The translations under genes were made by a program, and so were the position numbers. From Mytilus californianus (Eukaryota; Mollusca; Bivalvia; Mytilida; Mytilidae): a DNA stretch of 64,000 bases. The stretch covers positions 67,054,100 to 67,118,099 of the forward strand of contig NW_026262712.1 in the NCBI RefSeq assembly GCF_021869535.1, written 5' to 3'. Each line of letters starts with the position of its first letter. Position 1 is the first letter of the stretch. Below the pieces are notes generated by a model. That model was not told the origin of the DNA and did no database searches. It saw only the letters and a program-made list of their open reading frames with translations. Of this stretch, positions 36,376 through 48,960 are shown piece after piece.

Positions 36376-36600
36376 GAAACCAGGATTAACGCACGCGCGT
36401 TTTGTCTACAAAAGACTCACCAGTGACGCTCGAATCAAAAAAGTTAAAAGGTCTAAATAAAGTACGAAGTTGAAGAGCATTGAGGACCAAAATTTCGAAA
36501 CAAGGGTTTTGTTAAATACATCTATAGGTAATCTGGGGTAGAATATCCTTAGAATTTCGAAAATTTTAAAGCATAAAATAGGACAGTCATTCAAAAAGGA
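36376..36600 (+). repeat. Dispersed mussel-type repeat
   Basis: ATTAACGCACGCGCGTTTTG, then GACTCACCAGTGACGCTCG and GAAGAGCATTGAGGACC. I recall this as a widely dispersed mussel sequence. A degraded relative is at 24.96-25.19 kb, and the segment with CACTGAAGAGACATTAATTG at 38.0 kb may belong to the same larger family. Confidence 0.55.
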
Positions 36601-37415
36601 AAAAAAGAAGAGAGAAAGAGGTCAGAATACCTTTAGTAATGATGATCATGCTTCAAAGTCACACGTCAAGCTCTTACTGCCGTGTCCTAAATCACGATAA
36701 GAAATGCGAAAATTCACAATCCGCGAGGGAAATTAATATTAACGCTTCCACATGGTTTTCGTAAAAAAATAGTAAGTGGAAAGCATACGCACTGATACTC
36801 TGGATTAAGATACGCATTTGTGTCATCGGGTATATTTTTCTAGGCTCAAATCCAATGTTTTTGAATTCGGATGTCAAACTACTTACCTCAAGTGTTTTGA
36901 CTCCGCATTCATTGTCATTTAATCCGGAATTTGTGTGAACGCAAACCGATAAGGTGTCGTGTGAATAGGGTGTTATATAATGTAAATGAACCAAGATTTT
37001 AGATCTACATTTGTTATATCACAAACAATAAAGCAAACGTCAAGTATTTACTGATAGACACTTTATTTATCAAATCAATCTCTTCTTCCAAGTCCAACTT
37101 TTTTATGAAGATATTGGTATACAAAATATAAACAGAGACTTGTAAAGCCATACTAAAACGGTATAAAATAACTAACGTAGTAATCGAATGATCATTGTAA
37201 ACAGAACAGAAATATAGTTTTGTTCTTTTTCTTCTTGTTTTCCGACATTTGCCGATTCAGGCTATGATTGAAATACAAAATATCACGTGGTAAACGTTCA
37301 GAAATAATCAGTATATTCTGGGACATAACATATTAGTATACTATTCCCATGTTTATTGTCACAATGCACTATAGCATCTGTTTAAATACTACACATACAA
37401 CGCGTACATGTGGGT
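36601..37415. other. No gene seen
   Basis: No recognised domain, RNA gene or repeat. Confidence 0.4.
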
Positions 37416-39705
37416 GCCGTTGTCATATGGTATTTTGAACCCCATGGTAAATTGACCCCGGGGTCAAAAAACCGCTATGGTAAATTGAACCAACCCCCCC
37501 CCCCCCCCCGGTTAATTGAAGCCCCCCCCCCCCTGTATGGAAAATTGACCCCCATGGTAAATTGAACCCCCCCTGTTTTTTTCCATTCTAGATGATTTTT
37601 AGAACATTATACATTATTCTAAAGCTTATCATAGATTAAAAATCATTCATACAAGAAGGGGAGGTCAATTTTCCATGATTGGTTAAAAGAAATATCTTTG
37701 CTTGGTATAAGTGCTCTGAAGTCTTTACCAACAAAATTTCATTCAAAATACTTATTGAAGCATTATAACTAGACCATGTAGCTTGAAGGCTTTAATTATT
37801 TGAAATTAAAACATATATAATCATAGGTTTGAACGTTGTTTTCAATTTAGACTTATTTATATTTTTTCGTTTGGGCTTGTATTATATTTGCCTTCGGGTT
37901 TATATGATCCGTTCATCCTATTTCGACTCTTCAAAATTCATGAGTCTATCCCAAATTGAGGTAAATTATATGGCCTTCCAAATACCGTTTCGATTCCTAA
38001 CATCACTGAAGAGACATTAATTGTCGAAATCCGGATATGGTGTACAAATTTTTGCACCTCATGTTTGCGGTATACCATCTTTTCCGCAAGTTTATTGTTT
38101 TCTGTTTGGTATTAAATTATAATAAAGATCCATTTTGTTACATCTTGTGATCCGTTTATTTGACAATCGCCAATGGCAGTCAGCAGGGTTTAAGAACATC
38201 CGTTGTTCGACCTGTTAGTCAAATGCGTTTTGTTTAAATATACTTTTTCACTTTTTTGGTCTTTTGGAAAATGTTGTTTGTGCTGTATTTAGACCCCTCT
38301 ACCAAGAAATTTGTTTTGCATGCACACGTATAAAAACAAATTGCGGTTTTTATCCAACGCAATCATAGGTTTGAACGTTGTTTTCAATTTAGACTTAAGT
38401 ATACGGGTAGTTTTAATTTTCCATGGTAAAAAACTGGGGGAGGGGGTCAAATTACCATGGCTCAGTTAAATTCAAAAAGTAAAACTTTCAAAACATCTTT
38501 TCCAGCATGTTAAATACATACAACCTCTTTATTGGAGTATTATTACTATATACAAGAGTTAGAATTGCTAGAATTTTAGAAATTAAAGGTCTATGGTAGG
38601 GGTTTCAATATACCATGGCAGGGGGTCAAAACACCATGGCAAAGTAAAATTTTCAAAATATCTTTTCCAGCAAGTGAAATACATACAAACTACTTATTGG
38701 AGTATTATTACTATGTAACAGAGTTAGAGTAGCTAGAATTTTGAAATTAAAGGTGTAAAAGGGGGAGGGGGTTCAATATACCATGGTAGGGGGTCAAAAT
38801 ACCATGGCTAGATAAAATTTTCTAAACATCTTTTCCAGCAAGTTAAATACATACAAACTACTTATTGGAGTATTATAACTATGTAACAGAGTTAGAATAG
38901 CTAGAATTTTGAAATTAAAGGTGTTAAAAGGGGAGGGGGGTTCAATATACCATGGTAGGGGAGTCAAAATACCATGGCTAGATAAAATTTTAAAAACATC
39001 TTTTCCATCAAGTTAAATACATACAAACTACTTATTTGAGAATAATAACAATGAAAAGGAGTTAAAATAGCTAGAATTTTTAAATTGGAGGTGTAAAAGT
39101 GGGGGGGGGGGGGGGGGGTGTCAATATACCATGGCAGGGGGGCCAAAATACCATGGCTAAATAAAATTTTCAAAACATCTTTTCAAGCAAGTAAAATACA
39201 TACAAACTACTTATTTGAGTATAATAACTATGTAAAGGAGTTATAACAGCTAGAATTCTTGAAATTAAAGGTCTATAGTAGGGGGTTCAATATACCATGG
39301 TACGGGGGTCAAAATACCATGGCAAAGTAAAATTTTCAAAATATCTTTTCCAGCAAGTTAAATACATACAATCTACTTATTGGAGTATAATAACTATGAA
39401 AAGGAGTTATATTAGCTAGAATTTTGAAATTGCAGGTGTAAAATGGGGGGGGGGGGTCAAAATACCAAGGCTAATTACAATTTCAGAAACATCTTTTCAA
39501 GCAAGTAAAATACATACAAACTACTTATTGGAGTATTATTACTATATTCAATAGTTACATTTGCTAGAATTATTGAAATTAAAGGTCTATAGTAGGGGGT
39601 TTAATATACCATGGCAAGGGGGTCAAAATACCATGGCAAAATACCATACCAAATGACCCCGGGTTCACTTTTTAGGGGGTTCAAAATACCATATGACACC
39701 GTCTC
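37416..39705. mobile_element. Element with CATATGG inverted ends and a 170-bp tandem array
   Basis: The left end reads CCGTTGTCATATGGTATTTT and the right end its near-complement (AAAATACCATATGACACCG). The right part, about 38,440-39,690, is about seven tandem units of roughly 166-179 bp. Each has a G-rich run, CAATATACCATGG, GTCAAAATACCATGG and AAACATCTTTTCCAGC. The left part (37,430-37,570) has related motifs inverted, with C runs. No coding sequence was found. A 5-bp ACATG occurs near both flanks but is too weak to call a target duplication. Confidence 0.6.
37819..38397. repeat. 542-bp segment bounded by a 37-bp perfect direct repeat
   Basis: The same 37 bases (ending TTCAATTTAGACTTA) occur at 37819-37855 and 38361-38397. 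Between them lies a dispersed-repeat piece with CTAACATCACTGAAGAGAC. It looks like an insertion or duplication inside the larger element. Confidence 0.6.
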
Positions 39706-41174
39706 AAAACATGAATTATATAATTGCGTTATCATTATACATGATATTTAATAGACATTCGTATTATTTTAAAAGGCAGCCTATTCATAGAGGGACCATA
39801 TCAAAGACATAGATAACTACCTGTATATAGGATCAAAAATTTTCGAGACGTTTCGAGAATCTTGTTTCCGAGGATATCTGAATGGCCCATAGAAGCTACC
39901 AAAACTTACCAATATAAAGGCATAAACCCCTAGGGGGTTCAAGCAAAAAATATAAGAATACAGGTAAGGGTTTTGAACAATTATTTTCAAACTGCCGTAC
40001 CAAAAAAAATAAATTTCATTTCACACGACAAATTCGTCTTTAGGAAGTTCGCTATTCTATTTTAAAGTAACAAGCTTTTTAAAAGACGGTTATAAACTGC
40101 GAGTACACGTAAATAAATAATGGAATTAAAAAAGCAGAAAAAAAAATATATGTCTGTGTCCTTGTTTTTCATATATAATTTATATACTAGAACACACCCG
40201 CGAAATCGCGGGCATTTAGAGCGTGGTTGAAAGTATGTAAACTGTTGTAGGATGAATTTTTGTAAAAGATTTTATGACTGGAGAATTTCAGGAAAGGTAT
40301 CAAAAGTCATTAAGGTACTTGGGGACACTACGGTATTTTTTTAGCCCTCCCCCTTTTTTCCAAAGTCCGTTATTTTTTTGTTTTCTGTTAATTTCAATTA
40401 TTTTTGACTTTTTCTGTATACTATGAACATACACATACTATAAATAAAGTGTATTTGCTATTTACTATCAATTCCAAATTTACTATCCAAGGCGGTCACT
40501 GATATATTATATATATAGACTCTCTGTTAATAGTATAGAAGCCATTGAAAATTTGGCGGGAAATGATTTTATCTAGATTTTGTATACATTTAATATTTGC
40601 ACCTTTTTTCATTATAAAAAAAACCATAAAAAATAACAAGGATTTGGTGATTAGCTTTATGAACTATATGTTATTGAATTATGAAAAGAAAAGAGGGGGT
40701 TAGCGGGCAAAATTGTCAATGGCACCACATGGATTAAACCAGAGGATTCCGAATATCTGACAAAAAATCAAAAACAAGAGCAGCGAACATCCTTAAGCAA
40801 GTAAGCCCTCTCATTTTTGAAACAGATAATCAGGTTCAAGTATTGCACTTTTATTTTATAGAAATCAATTTGTCTAAAGGAAGATTCTTCAATTTTTTCA
40901 TTTAAGTTTATCCTTATTTAGCTAGCAAGTTATATATTTGGTTTTCCTCAGGAACGGACTTGAAACAATTAAATACATTGTATATGTTGTGACGATAAAG
41001 CTCCAATCGTTGTTTCTGAATGATAAGCATTAGTGTGAACGTTAAATAATGTATTGCTCGAATCTCGCTTATTAATAATTTTAATTACAAAATTTTGCAG
41101 AATAAAACTGTTTCTCAAGTTTTATCGTCATTTCTAGAGCATTTGCCTCCATTGCGGTACGATTAGTATTAGTA
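39706..41174. other. No gene seen; small dispersed repeat
   Basis: GAACACACCCGCGAAATCGC at about 40,190 resembles a common mussel repeat. Nothing else was recognised. Confidence 0.4.
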
Positions 41175-41184
41175 GAACTTCAAA

Positions 41185-42003
41185 TAGTTAAGGTCAAGTT
41201 ACAGTAAATGGGCTATGTCACAGATTTCAGTAAAATTTTACATACAACTTTGGCTCGATGAACTACAACTGAAAATCGAAAAAATAATGCATTTATCTCA
41301 TTTATCATTTGATATATTACTGATTGAATTCTTTCAAAATGGTTGAACATTTGTATAGAAAGCACATAAAATCGGCAAAAAACCTTCTAAAATTTGTCTG
41401 AAAATCATCAAATCTCTAATTTCTACTCCATAGATTTTTCATAAAAAACTATATGTTGTTGATACACAAATTTCCGTTATAATGATGCAAAATAAAGATA
41501 GGATCACCGACTTCGTTTTTACGGTATACATCATTCACAGTTGTGTTCTTTGTGAAAAAATCCCACAAAACGTCGAAATAATCGTAACGTCATCGCGTTG
41601 CAGGCCGTAAAACGTTGATTTTCGACGTTTTTCACTACCAACAAGGTAACAAATTAATTATTAGACAAAAACGAAGTCGGTGACCATATGATTATTTTAT
41701 ATCATTAAAACAGAAATTTTTGTGTCAACAACATATAGCTTTTTAAGAAAAATCTATGGAGTAAAAACTAGAGATTTGATGTTTTTAAGCCAAATTTTAG
41801 AAGATTTTTCGCCGATTGTATGTGCTATCTATACAAATATTCACCCATATAGAAAGAAATCAATCTGCATTATTTCAGATAATAAAAGAGATAAATGCAT
41901 TATTTTTTCGATTTTCATTTGTAGTTCAACGAGCCAAGGTTGTATGCAAAATTTTAGCAAAACTTGCGATATAGCCTATTTACTGTTTCTTGACCTTAAG
42001 TGC
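41185..42003. mobile_element. Long inverted-repeat element with 10-bp flanking duplication
   Basis: Two arms of about 340 bases (41,185-41,520 and 41,664-42,003) are imperfect complements around a 140-base centre. Ends are TTAAGGTCAAG and CTTGACCTTAA. GAACTTCAAA flanks both sides (41175-41184 and 42004-42013). The long arms and a 9-11-bp class of duplication resemble Mutator-like non-autonomous elements. The 116-codon ORF over the right arm is just arm sequence. Confidence 0.65.
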
Positions 42004-42654
42004 GAACTTCAAAATAGAAATTTTAAAGTTAATGCTCATTACGACAATCTTGCTATTAATCCAAATTTCTGAATCAATAGAAAATCGTATACTAATACAT
42101 TTGCCATGACTGTTTAATGAATACGAAGAGCTTGGTCTCATCTTGGAACGAGATACTCGAGTGCTGTATTAGTCAATAGTCAGTCCTCATGGCATTAACC
42201 TCCTCTTATTTCCATAATTGTATTTTAAAACGACGTCTTAGTAAATTTTATATATTGTCCCTTATTTTAAGAGTTCCGGTTTTTACAATTTGAACAATAA
42301 TAAAAGTTAATACGCGCTGCCCTATTCTTGTTTTAGACGTTGATTGTGATTCTTTATAGATCTTCCAATCATAATTCCTTTGAAAACAAAAAGATTTTGC
42401 CTGGTAGTTTCAGAAGAAATTTGAAAATTACCGACCATTTACAATTATTTAGTTGTCTGTAACGGACATGTTTGTAATCTAAGCGACACGACACATTGTT
42501 AACTTACTAAGAACCTTAGCTTCATTATGCAAATAATTTTAATAGTAAGACTTACTATTAAATCCTTGATTTTTCCTTCCAGATTTTATTATCAAAGGCT
42601 TTAACAAAAAAAAAATCATTAACTGACAGCAGACAAAACCGGACATTTGTTCAT
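42004..42654. other. No gene seen
   Basis: Between two mobile elements; no coding or repeat signal. Confidence 0.35.
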
Positions 42655-42707
42655 TAGTTAGATGAAAGGGAGGTAATCAAAGATGAACAAATTGGTTTTG
42701 TAAAAGG

Positions 42708-42955
42708 AAATGATTGATTTTTGGTGTTTTAACGCCGCTTTTGGGCTATTTCGTGGCGGCCAGTTATTATTTGTGGAGGAAGCCGGAGTGCCCGGAGAAA
42801 ACCACCGACCTTCGATAGGAAAACTGACAATCCTAGTCAATTAAGATTGGAGTCGAGTGCACCCGCACGAGCGGGGTTCGAACTCACAAACTCAGTGTTG
42901 ACTGGCTAGTGATTACAGTAGTAACTACTTAGACCACTCGGCCACCGAGGCCCCT
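42708..42955 (-). mobile_element. tRNA-derived SINE inside the split RT
   Basis: This has the same structure as the 25.25-kb copy: A box in GGCCGAGTGGTC, B box in GAGTTCGAACCCC, the central domain and a short ATCA tail (minus strand). TTTTGTAAAAGG flanks it at 42696-42707 and 42956-42967. It lacks part of the CCACTTTTAAGCA stretch seen in the other copy. Confidence 0.88.
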
Positions 42956-43727
42956 TTTTGTAAAAGGGAAAAGTTCAATTGATCATGTTGGTACAATAAC
43001 TTCAATTATTGAGTATGGAAAGCCTCAGATGTCATATATTAGAGATTTACTAAACGTTATGCTGAAGCTTAAAATGTAAAGTTAAGACAGCGTGATGTTG
43101 ATTTGAGTCATCAAAATGCTAACTCTAAATTACAATATGCTAAGTTGAATCTGCGCAATGTTGACTTGCAATGACAAGTGCTTTAGTCGTGATAGTATAA
43201 TGATAAGTCACGATGTTGTGATGATATGCCAAACACACGTAACGTTGGGTTTAAAGTACATGATGTGAAGTTGACGTTGCAGGATGTTAGCTTGCAGATT
43301 GATACTGCTCAGTCATCCACATCGACAGCTATGATAACAAATAAAATGAATAGCTAAAATGTATGGTGCTGACTTGTTATTAATAAATGTTGAGCTGAGA
43401 TAGTACGATGTTATATCATTGTGATATTACGATTGGTCTATCATGCAATCTGTTGATTTAAAACACCATGATGCACAGTTGAAAGTACATGATGTTAAGT
43501 TAAGATAACACGATGCTACACCACTATATTGAAACGAAAGGTTTACCATACAATTTGTTGACTTAAAACAACACGATGCAACGTGTTAAGCTAAGATGCT
43601 CACTTGAAACTACAGGACGTACAGCTGAACTTTTGTAATGCTAAGCTACGATAGCACGATGTTATATCATTATAATGTCACAATAGGCTTATTATACAAT
43701 TTGCTCATTTAAAACTACACGACGTAG

Positions 43728-44358
43728 AGATTTAACTTACTAAGAACCCCCCCCCCATAAAAATCACATGGTAGCTCCCTTAGATTCTCATATAGCTCAA
43801 CACAATCGGTCCAGATCTAAAACAATATACCCATTTTGAGAGAGGAATGTTATTCATATGTAGTACTTTTCTTCTTAATGAAGAAAATTATGAGATTTAT
43901 CTGATTAAAACGACTATTTGTTTTTGAATACAGAACGTTTTTTGCATATGTTTTTCAACTTTTCCATATAGGGGAGATAACTCGGATAACATTATTTTTT
44001 GTCGTTTTTTATTTTTTTAAATTTTTTTCCATGGCATTGTCAGTCTGTTTTCGACTTTTGAGTTTGAAATCCCTTTGGTATATTTCGTCTTTAATGTAGG
44101 AATGTGTAGGGACTTTATCTATTTTGTTTTGTAGACAGAAAACGAGTCTCGTGATCCCAATTTTTATTTTTATTTTCTAACATTGAGTTTTCCATGTATA
44201 GTTTATACAAAATCTGACAATACTGCATAACCTGTAGCTTGCAAAATGCTCTGTGGCCCAAACTTTTTATTATGTTTTTCAAAAAAGAATAAACTATATT
44301 TTGGCAAATAATTAAAAAAAATCTACCAATTTTAATTTAGACCACACTCATGAAAACT

Positions 44359-44413
<55 letters not shown>

Positions 44414-44622
44414 TGTTGACATCAAAAATACATATCTACAAATTAATCAAAGCGAATACCAAAATAATTCATGGACTTTAACAATTTTTACAGATTTTTG
44501 ATTTTTTTTTCTTTTTCTTTGAAAACACATATAGATAGAGAGAAGCTGCAAAGAACCACATACATAAACCTGGGCACTATCTTACTTGGTGCTGGAAAAA
44601 TGGTTGGCACTGCTGTAAATGA
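43728..44622. other. Interior of G, no gene
   Basis: A C-run near 43,747, a piece of a dispersed repeat at 44,020-44,100 (CATGGCATTGTCAGTC) and a (GA)n microsatellite at 44,363-44,411. Nothing coding. Confidence 0.5.
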
Positions 44623-47235
44623 TTATTTATTATTATTATTATTATTATACAGTATTTATAACAGCGCATTATATAATATCAAAAATTACCCTAAGCGCTT
44701 TACAACATATTCACACACATATATAAGCATTAACAATAAAATATGAAAGCCCATGTTATGAGATCCTAAAACAAACATATTTAAAATAAATGGCATATAA
44801 AACTATACTATTAAATTTACTGATCAACAATAAAATTTATATAAATGGGCATGGTAATATAAAGGAGACATTGAACCCGTACAAAATAAAAATAAATTAA
44901 AAATATTTGCCTAAAAATTCAAAAATTACAGCGATATAAAATATTTTAAGAACTATGAAAAAGCATGTCTGAATAAATGAGTTTTCAGGTGTTTCTTAAA
45001 AGCGTTCACAGAATGGATGTTCCGTATATCACTTGGTAAATCATTCCATAGAACGGCTGCTGCTTTGTCGAATCTCCTTTCCCCATATGTTTTAGTTCTC
45101 ACACGTGGTGTTGTTAAAATCATGGCATTTTCAGATCTGAGAGTTCGCATTGGTTTATATATATTAACGAGTTCTTGTAGGTAGACCGGTGCCTCCTCAT
45201 GCAAAGCCTTGAACACATAGACGAGGAGTTTATATTGGCATCGATATGTTACGGGGAGCCAATGTAGAGACTTTAGGATTGGCGTTATGTGGTCGTATTT
45301 CCTTCTCCTTGTAATGACCCTGGCTGCTGTGTTTTGAACTCGCTGTAATCTTTGAATAGTAGTTGATGGGAGTCCATACAGCAATGCGTTCCCATAATCC
45401 AAACGAGAGGTTACAAGGGAGCATACTAATGTTTTGCATGCTTCTTCGGTAATAAATGGACGAATTCGTCCAATGTTTCTTATCTGATGAAAACATGATT
45501 TTGAAACAGCGCTAATTTGTTTGTCCATTGCCAAAGTTTTCTCAAAATAAATGCCTAGGTTTTTTACGCACTCAGTATCACTGACAATGTTTCCACCAAA
45601 CTTGAGATGCAAGTCTGAGAGGTTCTTCACTCGGTTTTTTGGAGCAAACACTAAAAGCTCAGTTTTGTCCTCGTTTAATTTAAGCAGATTCGAGCACATC
45701 CACTTGCTGATGTCAGCTACGCAAGCCTCAAGTCGCTTTGATATATTTGTCCAATTATCAAGTGGTTTAAACACGAGATAAACTTGTGTGTCGTCTGCAT
45801 AACAGTGATAACACATATTATGTCGTTTACATATTTCACCAATTGGTCTTGCGAAAATGCAATAAAGTTTTGGTCCCAAGACCGATCCTTGAGGAACACC
45901 AAATAGAAGACGAATCTCATCAGAAAGAACAGAACCAATAGCGATTCGCTGAGTCCTCATCTCGAGATATGACTTCAACCAACTAAGTGCTGTACTGGTT
46001 ATCCCACAAGAGTATTCCATCCGCTTTATTAGAATAGGATGATCGATAACATCGAAAGCAGCCGATAGGTCTAGCATGAGTAAAACGGCACAACAGTCGT
46101 TATCAAGTGCAACAGTGATGTCATGATGCACACGAAGTAATGCTGTCTCGGTTGAATGACACGCACGATAGGCTGATTGTACATTGTCGTGAAGAGAGTT
46201 TGACGTATGATGGTTTTCAAGGCGAGTCTCGACGACTTTTTCGACCACTTTGGATACGAACGGAAGATTAGAGACTGGTCGATAATTTTTCAATATCTCT
46301 TTGTCTAGACCAACCTTTTTCAAGAGTGGTCGGACAACTGCCTCCTTGAAAGATGATGGTACACAACACTGTTCCAGTGACAAGTTCACTATCTTGGTGA
46401 TGACGGTAGCTAAACTGTTTAGACACGGTTTTAATATATTTGTCGGAAGAGGATCTAATTCGCATGATTTGGTTGGAGCTTTCAAAATAATTTTACGTAC
46501 TTCCTCTACAGATGCTGGTGTAAAGAAGGTGAGTGGTTGGCCTTTGAATTTTAAATCGTATTTGAATTCTTCATTATCATAGGCAGACGATTCATTCACT
46601 AAACATAGATTGTTCCTTATTGTTTCGATTTTTCCAAGGAAAAAATTGCCGAATCTATTTGATAGTTCAATTTCACTGTGGTGTGATGGCAAAATCACCT
46701 GGTTTGTGTTTCCCATTAGGCCATTTGTGAGCTTTAGCAGTTTCTTTTGATCGTGTCCAACTTCAGAAATTTTATTTGAATAATAGTCCGTCTTGCATTT
46801 GAAGAGCAGTTTACTTGTTCTGGAACAATGTTCTTTATAAATCTGTTTATGAACTTCAAGCTTTGTTTTTCGCATTTGTCGCTCAGCTTTGCGGCGTTCT
46901 CGCTTTGCAACACGCAACTCATCAGTGTACCACTCTGTGTTTGGTCGCTGAGTGATCACTTTTGATTGTTCTGGAGCATGCCTGTCGAGGAGAGTTCGAA
47001 GCACTGAGTCGTACGAAGCAACACAATGTTCAACCGAAGGATTTTGCTCATTTAGGAGAAGAGAATTGTTTATATCCTTCTCGAAATTTTCAATGTTTAT
47101 TTCTTTGAACTTCCGAAAACTCACGGACTTTCTTTGTTTTGGTGGTTTCGTGATATTAAGTTCACAAAGCACTGCGAAATGATCTAGCGAGGAAATTCCT
47201 TTGTCATTACAGATTTGCAGATCCTCATGATGTTT
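44623..47235 (-). mobile_element. CR1/L2-like LINE, 5'-truncated
   Basis: The unit comprises the ORF at 44953-47172, 5' coding sequence up to 47235, and a 3' UTR ending in an (ATT)n run at about 44,623-44,650. The 3' end contains AAGCGC and GCGCTGTTATAAATA on the minus strand, as in L2/CR1-type tails. The break at 47,235 falls just after the last residues of an APE-type endonuclease (SSLDHFAVL), so most of that domain is lost. It lies wholly inside G and so is younger than G. Confidence 0.8.
44953..47172 (-). CDS. LINE ORF2-type reverse transcriptase, open for 739 codons
   Basis: The enzyme would copy the element's RNA at a nicked target. Residues 75-135 are basic ([12 protein letters not shown]). 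RT motifs follow: [19 protein letters not shown] (about 295-313), [15 protein letters not shown] (332-346), [14 protein letters not shown] (365-378, catalytic Asp 368), [11 protein letters not shown] (424-434) and YADD (458-461, both Asp present). The C-terminal region, about 600-739, has [21 protein letters not shown] and LWNDLP, typical of CR1/L2 enzymes. No stop or frameshift interrupts it, unlike every other RT here. There is no internal ATG at the true start because the N-terminus is truncated; 47172 is a GTG and the frame stays open to about 47,235. Without an endonuclease it is unlikely to be autonomous. Confidence 0.9.
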   Translation of the reverse strand: MLCELNITKPPKQRKSVSFRKFKEINIENFEKDINNSLLLNEQNPSVEHCVASYDSVLRTLLDRHAPEQSKVITQRPNTEWYTDELRVAKRERRKAERQMRKTKLEVHKQIYKEHCSRTSKLLFKCKTDYYSNKISEVGHDQKKLLKLTNGLMGNTNQVILPSHHSEIELSNRFGNFFLGKIETIRNNLCLVNESSAYDNEEFKYDLKFKGQPLTFFTPASVEEVRKIILKAPTKSCELDPLPTNILKPCLNSLATVITKIVNLSLEQCCVPSSFKEAVVRPLLKKVGLDKEILKNYRPVSNLPFVSKVVEKVVETRLENHHTSNSLHDNVQSAYRACHSTETALLRVHHDITVALDNDCCAVLLMLDLSAAFDVIDHPILIKRMEYSCGITSTALSWLKSYLEMRTQRIAIGSVLSDEIRLLFGVPQGSVLGPKLYCIFARPIGEICKRHNMCYHCYADDTQVYLVFKPLDNWTNISKRLEACVADISKWMCSNLLKLNEDKTELLVFAPKNRVKNLSDLHLKFGGNIVSDTECVKNLGIYFEKTLAMDKQISAVSKSCFHQIRNIGRIRPFITEEACKTLVCSLVTSRLDYGNALLYGLPSTTIQRLQRVQNTAARVITRRRKYDHITPILKSLHWLPVTYRCQYKLLVYVFKALHEEAPVYLQELVNIYKPMRTLRSENAMILTTPRVRTKTYGERRFDKAAAVLWNDLPSDIRNIHSVNAFKKHLKTHLFRHAFS

Positions 47236-48229
47236 TTTTTTTTGAAAGTTGACTATTTAGACTGGAGGCTCTAGGTCAAATTTCATTAGGTTTCATATAG
47301 ACTTCATGTATGAGCGAAAAGTATACAACAGAATCTACCATACTTTATGTTTGGGTTGGCCCCATGCAGTAGGATTCTTCCATCTATCACTTCTTTATGT
47401 TTTATTTCGTGGAAAAGAAAATTCAAATTTTCAGATACCTCTAATAAGGCAGGGGGTGGGGGTCACATTCTCATATAGCTCTGACTTTCTCAGTCCTACG
47501 CTTTACCGTATTATTTGCCATATCATTTGACTTTTGTATTTTAAGATTAAGACTCCAGATTCTTATGTTTTATTTCGTGGAAAACGGGAGTGCTAAATAC
47601 AAATTCTCCGCTAACTCTTACATAGATGTGATTTTATATGAGTAAAATTTGACCCTCACAGTCATAAGTCTTATAAGCACAATATTATGTTGTATATATT
47701 AACACACAACATAGATAAATATTTTCTTAAACATTGTTCATAAAAAAAGTCTGGTTTTTAATCATAAAAAAAATCCAAACAAAACATGTAAAATATACGG
47801 CAAAACTATATAAAGTGTTATATATAATATAGCGATGGGTAATTCTTTTGCTTTATGAATTTATGGAAAACTTTCTTTGTATATCATTTTGCCTCCGAAC
47901 TTGCAAATGAAGAAGAAAAAATCCTGGGGATTTGTCCCTCATTCTTTTCCATAGAATTGCAGTTTCAATTCACATTATTCTGTAATGTTTTACGCATCAT
48001 TATTGTCTTTCAATTTAACATAAAACGATCTAATATTTTACTATATTCGAAGTCAACACCAAAAATCTTCAATTCTGCACAAGTATATGTCATCCTATCA
48101 TTGTTTTATTTTGACTTTACGTTCTGTTTTTATAACTTAACATTTTACTGTTTCAAGTCAAGACCAAACTACTTCAAATTTACATCGTGTAGTTTCAAGT
48201 CAACACATTGTATGATAAGCCTCTCGTGA
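47236..48229. other. Interior of G right of the LINE, no gene
   Basis: Two copies of TTATGTTTTATTTCGTGGAA (about 47,396 and 47,562) make a short internal repeat. A 124-codon ORF at 47,855-48,229 lacks domains and looks like chance. Confidence 0.45.
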
Positions 48230-48960
48230 CGTCATAATGATATAACATCGTGCTATCTTAGCTCAACAACACGTACTTTCAACTGTACGTCGTGTAGTTT
48301 TGAATGAGCATATTGTATGGCAAGCCTATCGTGATATTATTATGATATAACACCGTGCTATCATAGCTCAACATCACATACTTTCAACTGTACGTTGTGT
48401 AGTTTTAAATGAGCATATTGTATGGTAAGCCTATCGTGACATTCAAATGATATAACAACATGCTATCTTAGCTTAACATCACCTAGTTTCAACTGAAAAT
48501 CATGTAGTTTTAAATGAGCATATCGTGTGGTAAGCCTAACGTGACATTCTAATGATATAACAACGTGATATCTTAGCTTAACACCACGTACTTTCAGCTG
48601 TTCGTGGTGTAATTTTAGATGAGCAAATTGTATAATAAGCCTATCGTGACATTATAATGATATAACATCGTACTATCTTAGCTGAACAACACGTACTTTC
48701 AACTGTACGGCGTGTAGTTGTAAATGAGCATATTGTATGGTAAGCCTATCGTGATATTATTATGATATAAGATATTGCTATCATAGCTCAACATCACGTA
48801 CTTTCAAATGTACGTCGTGTAGTTTTAAATGAGCAAATTGTATAATAAGCCTATTGTGACATTATAATGATATAACATCGTGCTATCGTAGCTTAGCATT
48901 ACAAAAGTTCAACTGTACGTCCTGTAGTTTCAAGTGAGCATCTTAGCTTAACACGTTGCA
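48230..48960. repeat. 105-bp tandem array in the right arm of G
   Basis: The landmark TATAACATCGTG recurs at 48241, 48346, 48451, 48556, 48661, 48766 and 48871, exactly 105 bases apart. Each unit has CACGTACTTTCAACTGTACG and a TATGG(C/T)AAGCCTATCG motif close to the terminal sequence of G and F. About five to six of these units have no counterpart in the left arm. Older diverged units continue to the end of the arm. Confidence 0.85.

Noticed and set aside
41722-42072. 116-codon ORF as a gene
   Set aside because: It lies in one arm of a long inverted repeat whose other arm is closed, and shows no domain.
47855-48229. 124-codon ORF inside element G as a transposase remnant
   Set aside because: Phe-rich composition follows from AT-rich sequence; no DDE or other motif.
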